Assembly (NCBI GenBank): GCA_009692585.1
Contig: SHYX01000079.1
Location: 1-13,077, forward strand
Direction: 5' to 3'
Length of the DNA stretch: 13,077 nucleotides
Origin: Myxococcales bacterium
Lineage (GTDB): Bacteria; Myxococcota; UBA796; SXON01
Program-made: the position numbers and the translations under genes
Shown: positions 1 to 6,038 of the stretch, piece after piece
How the letters are laid out: each line of letters starts with the position of its first letter
Numbering within the stretch: position 1 is the first letter of the stretch
Notes under the pieces: model-generated
Seen by the model: the letters and a program-made list of their open reading frames with translations, nothing else
What the model was told of the DNA's origin: nothing
Databases searched by the model: none

Positions 1-452
1 CGACCGCGGGAGCCCGTACCTAAGCGAAGACTACCAAAAGGCACTTGAGGGTGCGAAGGCCAGACCCAGCAATAGCCACCGTGGAAACTGCCTCGACAAC
101 GCGGCGATCGAAAGCTGGAACGCAACGCTCAAGCGCAAACTCGGCGAGGTGTTCGAGAGCTTCGGTCATGCCCAGCGCCGCCTGTTCGAATGGATCGAGG
201 TTTTCTACAACCGGGACCGCATCCACTCGGCGAACGGGCATCGCAGCCCGGCCGAGTACGAGCGCGCGGGGGTTGCGTGACAGTCCTCCCAACACGATCG
301 AGGAATTCAATAGGCTATCCACATGTTTTGAGTCTCCCCCCTGCACCCCCCTCCTGTTGCCCAGAGTACCGTCCTCCAACCGAACCACCATCGTGATCGT
401 GTTTTGAACGAAAGCATCATCATCAACTGTCCACGAGATCGGATCAGCTTCA
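1..452 (+). mobile_element. IS3-family insertion sequence, 3' part of left copy (continues before the window)
   Basis: This is the 3' portion of an IS3-family element, comprising the transposase C-terminus and a 172-base non-coding tail. The outer limit at base 452 is set by comparison with the inverted copy at 12146-12597: the two match base for base, apart from 10 substitutions and two 1-base indels counted by eye, and diverge abruptly after ...CAGCTTCA. Read outward-in, the end is TGAAGCTGATCCGATCTCG followed by TGGACA, which fits the TG...CA termini and internal GTGGACA seen in IS3-subgroup ends. The 5' end lies outside the window, so the left terminal repeat and target duplication cannot be checked. 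Confidence 0.85.
2..280 (+). CDS. IS3-family transposase OrfB, C-terminal fragment (partial, starts before the window)
   Basis: This is the end of a DDE (rve) integrase-type transposase, which cuts and joins the IS ends. The visible 92 residues start at the second catalytic Asp (DRGSPYLSEDYQ) and include the third catalytic residue, Glu, in NAAIESWNATLKRKLGEV. The usual IS3 OrfB ending follows (FYNRDRIHSANGHRSPAEYE). The stop is TGA at 278-280. Compared with the copy at the right edge there are five amino-acid differences (L/P, S/G, H/R, K/N and R/S), so the two elements are related but not identical. No frameshift is visible in this part, so the left copy might be intact upstream of the window, which cannot be judged here. 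Confidence 0.9.
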   Translation, partial: DRGSPYLSEDYQKALEGAKARPSNSHRGNCLDNAAIESWNATLKRKLGEVFESFGHAQRRLFEWIEVFYNRDRIHSANGHRSPAEYERAGVA

Positions 453-491
453 TTATCGGCTGCGGATGGACCGAACGCCCGACGAGGCCTG

Positions 492-546
492 AGAGGGTGT
501 TGACACTTTCTCCCGTCGCCTCGGTCCGATAGTGTCAACACCCTCT
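492..546. repeat. Perfect 16-bp inverted repeat with 23-base loop
   Basis: The arms AGAGGGTGTTGACACT (492-507) and AGTGTCAACACCCTCT (531-546) are exact reverse complements, separated by 23 bases. The repeat sits 14 bases beyond the stop of the lyase paralogue that ends at 560 and 40 bases inside the IS end at 452. On the leftward transcript it could fold into a strong stem and act as a terminator or 3' stabiliser, but no U-run follows, so it is not a canonical rho-independent terminator. It could also be a dyad for a DNA-binding protein or the remnant ends of a small transposable element. The function is undetermined; the structure itself is certain. Confidence 0.75.
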
Positions 547-559
547 GAGCCAGCCCCGT

Positions 560-2056
560 TCACCAGGGCGTTTCCCCCGGTGCCGCGAGGCCCCCCCGCA
601 CCAACGTTCCCACCGCAACAAGCGCTGGGTGCATCACCTGATCGTCGGCCCAGTAGGGAACGACCTCCCGAATCCGGGCGTGCAGCGCCAGGATTCCCGG
701 CCCGAACTGATCCGGAACGACCCGATCCCGCACGCCATTCACAACGCGGTCCCCCCGAAGGCGCCAGTCCAACCCCTGCGCCGCGAGCAGGGCCTCGATC
801 CCCACGATGTCAGCGACACACTCCAGAACCCGCAGCGTATGGCGTGCGGCAATGGGGCCCATGCTCACATGGTCCTCGTGGTGCTGCACCGTCGGGATGC
901 TGTCGACGCACGCCGGATGCGAAAGTCCCTTGCATTCGCTGGCGAGCGAAGCTGCCGTGTACTGCGCGAGCATAAAACCGCTGTTGAGCCCGGTGCCCTC
1001 CACAAGGTAGCTGGGCAGATCCTTGGTGATCGAGGATGCGGTGAGCCGGAACGTGCGCCGCTCGCTCTGGGTGGCGGCCTGGGTGAGCGCGATGCGCAGT
1101 GTGTCCATCGCCAGCGCCACGGGTGCGCCGTGAAAGTTTCCTCCTTCGACCACCCCTTCATCCTCGAACCAGAGCGGGTTGTCGCAGGCCCCGTTCAGCT
1201 CCACCGCCACCGTACCCTCCACCCAGTCCAGGGCATCGAGCGCGGTACCCAGCACGGCCGGAGCCGCACGAAGGGAGAACGCGTCGGGAGAACGCGCGCC
1301 CAACCCAGGCTCCCCAAGGCGTTCACGCAGCATGTGGGCGATCCTCACCCCCCCCGCGTGCCCCCGAGCCCCCACCAACGCTGGGGACAACAGACCCTTG
1401 TCGGCGCGAGAGACGGCCAGCGTGAGCGCACAGGCATCCACCGCGGCATCCAGCAGCCGCCGCGAACGAAACACGGCCAACGCGGCTAAAGCGCTGGTGA
1501 GCGTGGCGCCGTTGATCAGGGACAAGGCCTCTTTGGCAGTCGGAACGAAAGCCGCGAGCGGCGACGGGCCAATCGAACCATCCGGCAGATTCGCCAGGCC
1601 GCCGAAGCCACAGAGCACCCGCGCCACATGGGCCAGCGGAGCAAGGTCACCCGCGGCGCCCACAGAACCCTGCGAAGGCACCACGGGAATCACGCCGAAG
1701 TCGAGCATCGCGCACAGGGCTTCCACCAGCGCGGGCCGAACGCCCGAGTGCCCCCCCGCGAGAACGTTCGCCCGACAGGCGATGAGCGCCCGTACCTGAC
1801 CGCTCGGCAGGGGCTCGCCGACGCCGGCACAATGGCCGATGACGAAGCTACGGACCAGGTCTTCGCCCTGCGCCACCGAGGGGCCGATGAGGAACCGCCG
1901 CTTGGTTTCCAATACGTTCGGGGAGGTCGGGTACGCTGCCGCAGAGCGGTCCATCGCCGCGCGGGCGGAGGGCGCGAGCCCGACGGCGGCGCCGCCGGCG
2001 ATGGCAGCGACCTGCAAGCACGTCAACGAACGCCCGTCGATCTCGATGCGACTCAT
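560..2056 (-). CDS. Degenerate ammonia-lyase paralogue (HAL/PAL family, predicted catalytically dead)
   Basis: This is a 498-residue member of the histidine/phenylalanine ammonia-lyase family, with normal length for bacterial HAL and the whole fold represented. Conserved blocks are GHCAGVG (74-80), QGSVGAAGDLAPLAH (129-143), INGAT (N182), SLR (R263), NFHGAPVA (F308) and the VDSIPTVQHHEDHVSMG block (E394). Two essential features are missing. The cofactor tripeptide Ala-Ser-Gly, which cyclises to MIO, is Ala-Ala-Gly at 134-136. The catalytic tyrosine loop YGxNTGFG is replaced near 48-57 by an unrelated VLETKRRFLIG stretch. In addition, the Gln before DAYSLR is Pro257. Its start codon overlaps the stop of the intact lyase gene by ATGA, with a GGAG ribosome site at 2064-2067, so the two are translationally coupled. 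I infer a non-catalytic partner or regulator of the upstream lyase. Sequencing error is unlikely, since the changes are separate and in frame. Confidence 0.9.
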   Translation of the reverse strand: MSRIEIDGRSLTCLQVAAIAGGAAVGLAPSARAAMDRSAAAYPTSPNVLETKRRFLIGPSVAQGEDLVRSFVIGHCAGVGEPLPSGQVRALIACRANVLAGGHSGVRPALVEALCAMLDFGVIPVVPSQGSVGAAGDLAPLAHVARVLCGFGGLANLPDGSIGPSPLAAFVPTAKEALSLINGATLTSALAALAVFRSRRLLDAAVDACALTLAVSRADKGLLSPALVGARGHAGGVRIAHMLRERLGEPGLGARSPDAFSLRAAPAVLGTALDALDWVEGTVAVELNGACDNPLWFEDEGVVEGGNFHGAPVALAMDTLRIALTQAATQSERRTFRLTASSITKDLPSYLVEGTGLNSGFMLAQYTAASLASECKGLSHPACVDSIPTVQHHEDHVSMGPIAARHTLRVLECVADIVGIEALLAAQGLDWRLRGDRVVNGVRDRVVPDQFGPGILALHARIREVVPYWADDQVMHPALVAVGTLVRGGLAAPGETPW

Positions 2057-3549
2057 GCGAAGGCTCCATCCGCGATGCGGGCGGCGATGCCCTCAATCGC
2101 CTCCCCGGCCACCTCGTGTTCGGCGGCGATCGACTCCAGGAGCGGCAGAACGGCCTCCGCGCCCACCCCGAGCCGCACGCCAGGCGCTTCTTCCAGCCGC
2201 AGGCGAAGGGCTCTGGACGCGCACAGAAGCTCGATGGCAACCACCCGCCGGCTGTTCTGGACGATCTCCCAAAGCCTCCATGCCGCGGTGGTGGACATGG
2301 CGACATGGTCCTCCTGATCCTCGCAGGTGGGGATGCTATCGACGGTCATCGGCCAGGCCAGAGACTTGTTTTCCGAGACCAGCGCCGCTGCGGTGGTCTG
2401 GGGAACGAGCATCCCGAGGTCGGGCCGGTCGCGCCCCACGAGCGCCGGAGGCAAGCGCGAGGAGAGCGACCCGGTCGTGAGCCGGTAGAGCCGCCGCTCG
2501 GAGAGCGAAGCGATCTCAGCGACCCCGACCTTCATCGCGTCGGCGGCCATGCCCACGGGCTCGCCGTGGAACAAGCCGGCGGAGAAGGCATGGTTCGCCA
2601 CATCCTCGTCCATCAGCATCACCGGATTGTCGGTGACACTGTTCAGCTCGATCTCCACCGCCCCGCGCCCGTAGCGCAGCACATCCCGCACGGCCCCGAG
2701 GACAATGGGCGTACAGCGCAAGGAATAGGCGTCCTGAACCTTCTCCGGCATCGAATCGACGAGCGTACTTCCCGCCAGCAACTCCCGCAGGCGCGCCGCG
2801 GACTCGATCGCCCCTGGGTGAGGCCGCAACGCATGGACCGAAGGATGAAAGGCCCGACTGACGCCCCGAAGCGCCTCGATGCTCATCGCTGCCGCCCGTT
2901 CAGCGCTCCGCAGCAGCACCAGCGCGTCGTGCAGGGCGAGGGCGGTGATGGCAGTCGTGAGCTGCGCGCCATTGGTCATGGCGAGCCCATCCTTGGCGGC
3001 CGGCGTGAGCGTGGCGATGCCCGCGGCGCGCATCGCCTCAAGCCCGCCGCAGGCCTTTCCCAGCACCTCGCCCCCCTCTCCGAACACGACCAGCGCGAGA
3101 TGGGAGAGCGGAGCCAGATCGCCCGAAGACCCACAGCTTCCCTGGCGGGGCACCTTGGGCACCACGCCGTGCGCCAACATCTGGCACAGCGTTTCGACGA
3201 GGGCAGGGCGGCACCCGGATGCGCCTCGCGCAAGCGCGTTCGCGCGCAACACCATCATGCCGCGAACGACATCTTCCGGGCAGGGCGGTCCCACGCCGGC
3301 CGCGTGACTGCGGATCAGGTTTCGCGACAAACGGCTGGTGTCCGCCGTGGCGATTCGAACGCGGGCCAACGAGCCGAACCCGGTGTTGATCCCATAGATG
3401 GGCGCATCGGAGGCCAGAGTGGATTCCACCCAGTGGAGGCTCCGTTCCATCTCCACGCGTGCGGCCGGCGCGAGCGAAACGGCGGCGCCGGCGCGGGCGA
3501 CGGCTACCAGGTCCTCGAGATTGAGCGACAGGCCATCCAGAGCGATCAT
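2053..3549 (-). CDS. hutH: Histidine/aromatic amino acid ammonia-lyase, MIO-dependent
   Basis: This 498-residue cytoplasmic lyase is expected to remove ammonia from an aromatic amino acid, most simply L-histidine to urocanate. Visible active-site residues, by family knowledge, are Tyr52 in YGINTGFG, His82 in the SHAAGVG block, Asn193 in TNGAQ, Gln272 and Arg278 in QDAYSLR, Phe327 in FHGEPVG and Glu413 in DQEDHVAM. The MIO tripeptide is Ser-Ser-Gly at 141-143 instead of Ala-Ser-Gly; the central Ser and the Gly are kept, so cofactor formation is still expected. The Ser81-His82 pair is the HAL-type selectivity pair, unlike the aromatic pairs of TAL or PAL. It starts at an ATGA overlap with the lipoprotein gene upstream, with GGAG at 3555-3558, and ends in an ATGA overlap with the degenerate paralogue. 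No other hut genes are nearby, so the substrate and the symbol are tentative. Confidence 0.9.
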   Translation of the reverse strand: MIALDGLSLNLEDLVAVARAGAAVSLAPAARVEMERSLHWVESTLASDAPIYGINTGFGSLARVRIATADTSRLSRNLIRSHAAGVGPPCPEDVVRGMMVLRANALARGASGCRPALVETLCQMLAHGVVPKVPRQGSCGSSGDLAPLSHLALVVFGEGGEVLGKACGGLEAMRAAGIATLTPAAKDGLAMTNGAQLTTAITALALHDALVLLRSAERAAAMSIEALRGVSRAFHPSVHALRPHPGAIESAARLRELLAGSTLVDSMPEKVQDAYSLRCTPIVLGAVRDVLRYGRGAVEIELNSVTDNPVMLMDEDVANHAFSAGLFHGEPVGMAADAMKVGVAEIASLSERRLYRLTTGSLSSRLPPALVGRDRPDLGMLVPQTTAAALVSENKSLAWPMTVDSIPTCEDQEDHVAMSTTAAWRLWEIVQNSRRVVAIELLCASRALRLRLEEAPGVRLGVGAEAVLPLLESIAAEHEVAGEAIEGIAARIADGAFA

Positions 3550-4253
3550 GGGATCTCCGACCAGACCGAGCGCGGGCCGGGAGTGAGCGTGCCCTCGGAG
3601 GAAATGCTAAACCAGGCGCGAAAGCCACGCTTCTCCGACTGACCGTACACAAGCACGTCCATGTCTCCATCGCCGTCGAGGTCGGTCGGAGGGGCGAGAA
3701 TCGGCACGGCGCAGGTCGCTTCCGGGTCGGGCAAGAGCACAGACGACAGCGTGGAGCTCGCCTCCGCGTCTAGAATGGCAAGCACGGCCTTGCAATCCTC
3801 CGGGCTGTTGACCGGCGAAGGTCCTGCTTTCCCCGGAATGCCGTGATCGCCCCGTGTGGCCACCGCGAGGTACACGGGCGGCGCCAGGTTCCGTCGCATC
3901 TTCACCATGCTCCGCATCGATACACCCGCACCGCGCACCGGATCGATCTCCGAGGTTGGCGCGGCGCCGAGCAGCTCCCGCAGCCGGAATCCGGCGCGTT
4001 CCACCAACGCGGCCGGAACAGGGGCCCCCTTGAGGACCGCGGCCACGTCGTGGTCGACCACCCACAGCGGTCCCGCTTCCCCGAGAAACGTCGTGCCTGG
4101 CGGCCCCGGCGAGGGGACGCGCGTCACGGTACCCGCCGCGCTCCACAGACGGACAGGCTCGGTGTAGGTACCCCGAACAACCGCATTGGCTCCTGACTTG
4201 TAGACGCCGAGATCGGAGGGCGGGGCGGGGCACGCGAGAAGGAACAGCAGCAC
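3546..4253 (-). CDS. Putative lipoprotein with an FG-GAP/VCBS-like calcium-binding motif
   Basis: I do not recognise a named family for this 235-residue protein. It begins MLLFLLAC, a lipobox-like LLAC with Cys8, but the signal would have only seven residues and no positive charge. The GTG start is forced, because an in-frame TAG lies four codons upstream. Residues 190-202 (TDLDGDGDMDVLV) match the Asp-rich loop of FG-GAP/VCBS repeats, which bind calcium in secreted beta-propellers; only one such loop is clear. The middle (60-180) is unassigned. It is the first gene of a leftward operon, and its last bases overlap the lyase start codon by ATGA. An extracytoplasmic, lipid-anchored location is inferred. 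If the signal is not functional it would be a cytoplasmic protein of unknown role. Confidence 0.75.
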   Translation of the reverse strand: MLLFLLACPAPPSDLGVYKSGANAVVRGTYTEPVRLWSAAGTVTRVPSPGPPGTTFLGEAGPLWVVDHDVAAVLKGAPVPAALVERAGFRLRELLGAAPTSEIDPVRGAGVSMRSMVKMRRNLAPPVYLAVATRGDHGIPGKAGPSPVNSPEDCKAVLAILDAEASSTLSSVLLPDPEATCAVPILAPPTDLDGDGDMDVLVYGQSEKRGFRAWFSISSEGTLTPGPRSVWSEIP

Positions 4254-4323
4254 GCCCGCAGGCTAACCGCAAACAGGGGTGGGGCCTCGGCTTCTGGACT
4301 ACCGCCGCGCTACACTCCCGAGC
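4254..4323. promoter_or_regulatory. Divergent intergenic region between the lyase operon and the hydrolase gene group
   Basis: These 70 bases must carry the promoters for both directions if the flanking groups are operons. Rightwards, TACACT (4311-4316) resembles a -10 box, but it sits only seven bases before the ATG at 4324 and has no convincing -35 partner, so it would give an almost leaderless message. No TGGCAC-TTGC (sigma54) element and no clear leftward promoter are visible. No obvious ribosome site precedes either start codon. Promoter assignment here is weak. Confidence 0.3.
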
Positions 4324-4854
4324 ATGGCTTTCGACCGCAACCTCTACCAGTTGGTGGTGATTGATTTTCAAGTGAAGCTCGCGGCGGCGATGCCCGAGGC
4401 CTCGCTATCGCGGGGTCTGCGCGCCACGGAAAACCTGGTTTTCGCGGCGCGTGAGCTTGGGATTCCCATCTTGTTCACTGAACAGTACCCTCAGGGTCTT
4501 GGACCGACCGTGCCCTCGCTCGCGGCCACATATGCCTTCGAAAAAACGGCCTTCTCGGCTATGGATGAACCAGGATTCGAACAAAGGCTCCTCGACGGGC
4601 GCGTCCCGGTCCTCGCAGGGATGGAGGCGCATGTGTGCGTGGCCCACACCGCATGCGACCTCATCAGGGCAGGCCGGGGCGTGATCGTCGTCACCGACGC
4701 CTGCGTGTCACGACGGGAAGAAGACCGGACCGACGGCCTCCAGTGGATACGAAGCGCCGGGGTCAACCTGCTGCCGAGCGAAACCCTGATCTTCGGCTGG
4801 CTTGGTCGCTCCGACGGCCCGCTGTTCAGGGAGATCAGCCGGCGGATCAGGTAG
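4324..4854 (+). CDS. Isochorismatase-like cysteine hydrolase, ISOC1/ISOC2 type
   Basis: This 176-residue cytoplasmic protein has the isochorismatase/nicotinamidase fold. The Asp-Lys-Cys triad of the superfamily is complete: Asp14 in VVIDFQ, Lys74 in AFEKTAF and Cys105 in GMEAHVCVAHTA. The GMEAHVCV loop, the VVTDACVSRREEDRTDGLQWIRSAGV block and the closing PLFREISRRI tail resemble the human ISOC1/ISOC2 branch more than true isochorismatases or PncA, so the substrate is unknown. I chose ATG 4324 because the family sequence starts a few residues before the VVIDFQ strand; a longer in-frame start at 4279 would add 15 unlike residues. It is first in a rightward group, with 25 bases to the next gene. 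Confidence 0.9.
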   Translation: MAFDRNLYQLVVIDFQVKLAAAMPEASLSRGLRATENLVFAARELGIPILFTEQYPQGLGPTVPSLAATYAFEKTAFSAMDEPGFEQRLLDGRVPVLAGMEAHVCVAHTACDLIRAGRGVIVVTDACVSRREEDRTDGLQWIRSAGVNLLPSETLIFGWLGRSDGPLFREISRRIR

Positions 4855-4879
4855 GCGCTTGTCGAGCGTCTCTGCGCCC

Positions 4880-6010
4880 ATGCCCACGGTCCGCATCCTC
4901 GATTCGATCACTCGCCTCCCCGCCGAGCGGTGGGATGCCCTGGTCCCGCCAGACAACCCCTTCCTCCAAGCGGATTTCTTGGCCTCGCTGGAGCGGTCCG
5001 GGGCCACGACGCCGGGCTCCGGCTGGGCCCCTGCCCATGTGGTCGTCGAGACCGGCGACCGACTCAGCGCGGCGCTCCCGCTGTTTCTTCGCGGCGACAG
5101 CATGGGCGAGTACGTCTTCGATCACGGCTGGGCAAACGCGGCAATCCGGGCCGGCATGCCCTACTATCCGAAGCTGACGACCGCCATCCCCTTCACGCCC
5201 GCCGCAGCCGGGCGCGTGCTTGGCGATCGGGCACAGCTCCCCATGCTGCTGGCCGGCGTGGAGCAGGTCAGGAAAAGTGTAGGCGCCTCGGGCCATCATG
5301 TACTTTTCTGCACCGCGGAGGAGGCCGACGCGCTCCGGGAACATGGGTACTGCACGCGCCTGGGCCTCCAGTTCCATTGGACCGATGCAGGCTACGGCAC
5401 GTTCGAGGGCTTCGTGGCCCGACTCACGGCGCGGCGGCGAAAGGAATTGCTCCGCGAGCGCCGGCAGGTCGCCGAGGCCGGCGTCACGGTCCGCGTGCAC
5501 CGGGGAAACGAGCTCACGAGCGAAGAGTGGGCGGCAATGCACAGGTTCTACCGGTCCACCCAGCATCAGCACGGGCAGGACGGCTACCTGCCCGAAAATT
5601 GGTTCCACGTGGAACTTCCCCGCCTGGCCGACCGGTCCCTCGTCGTCCTCGCGCGGCGTGACGGCACGCCCATCGCCGGCGCCCTCAATTTCTGGCGAGG
5701 CGATGCCCTCTACGGGCGGTACTGGGGTGCCGACGAGGAGGTTCGCGGCCTTCACTTCGAGGTCTGCTACCACGCGCTGGTCGAATGGGCGCTCGCCCAT
5801 GGCATCGGAAGGGTCGAGGCTGGCGCACAGGGCGAACATAAGCTACAACGTGGGTTTCTTCCGACTCTGACCTACAGCGCCCACAAGCTGGCGCAGCCTC
5901 GACTCCACGAGGCTGTCGCCGACTTCTGTGCCCGCGAAGCCGGGGCCATCCGTGCCAGCGTGGCCCACTACATGGAACACAGCCCGTTCGCGGCGAATCA
6001 AAGCGCATAG
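4880..6010 (+). CDS. FemAB-like (DUF482 / PF04339) GNAT-fold protein
   Basis: This 376-residue protein matches the FemAB_like family (DUF482, often annotated as a GNAT N-acetyltransferase). Signature stretches seen are NPFLQADFLASLE (26-38), GEYVFDHGWA (76-85), YYPKL (95-99), PFTP (104-107), RRRKELLRERR (185-195), LYGRYWG (277-283), LHFEVCYHALVEWA (291-304) and GAQGEHKLQRGFLP (315-328). Members are thought to transfer an acyl or aminoacyl group, but the substrate is not established. The family is widespread and usually not in peptidoglycan clusters, so I do not infer a wall function. The ATG at 4880 lacks a ribosome site; a TTG at 4859 preceded by AGGTAGG is an alternative start adding seven residues. 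It lies 25 bases after the hydrolase gene and 28 before the cyclase gene. Confidence 0.88.
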   Translation: MPTVRILDSITRLPAERWDALVPPDNPFLQADFLASLERSGATTPGSGWAPAHVVVETGDRLSAALPLFLRGDSMGEYVFDHGWANAAIRAGMPYYPKLTTAIPFTPAAAGRVLGDRAQLPMLLAGVEQVRKSVGASGHHVLFCTAEEADALREHGYCTRLGLQFHWTDAGYGTFEGFVARLTARRRKELLRERRQVAEAGVTVRVHRGNELTSEEWAAMHRFYRSTQHQHGQDGYLPENWFHVELPRLADRSLVVLARRDGTPIAGALNFWRGDALYGRYWGADEEVRGLHFEVCYHALVEWALAHGIGRVEAGAQGEHKLQRGFLPTLTYSAHKLAQPRLHEAVADFCAREAGAIRASVAHYMEHSPFAANQSA

Positions 6011-6038
6011 CGCATGGGGTCGGGCTACATGCCAAGCG

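Noticed and set aside
20..541. A 173-codon leftward open frame across the left IS and the palindrome
   Set aside because: It runs antisense to the transposase coding sequence, shows no family resemblance, and crosses the IS boundary; it is a product of high GC.
492..546. The palindrome as a rho-independent terminator
   Set aside because: There is no U-run on either strand after the stem and the loop is 23 bases, so the canonical form is not met.
560..3549. A histidine-utilisation (hut) operon
   Set aside because: No urocanase, imidazolonepropionase or formiminoglutamate hydrolase genes are present; only lyase-family genes and a lipoprotein.
629..3642. Long rightward open frames (up to 508 codons) opposite the two lyase genes
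   Set aside because: They are antisense shadows of well-conserved lyase genes, rich in Arg/Gly/Pro/His, with no recognisable domain.
4311..4316. TACACT as a definite -10 box for a leaderless hydrolase mRNA
   Set aside because: It has only four of six consensus matches, no -35 at the right spacing, and unknown promoter rules in this organism; kept only as a weak remark.
4847..5839. A 330-codon leftward frame opposite the FemAB-like gene
   Set aside because: The rightward frame has conserved family signatures throughout; this one is low-complexity shadow sequence.
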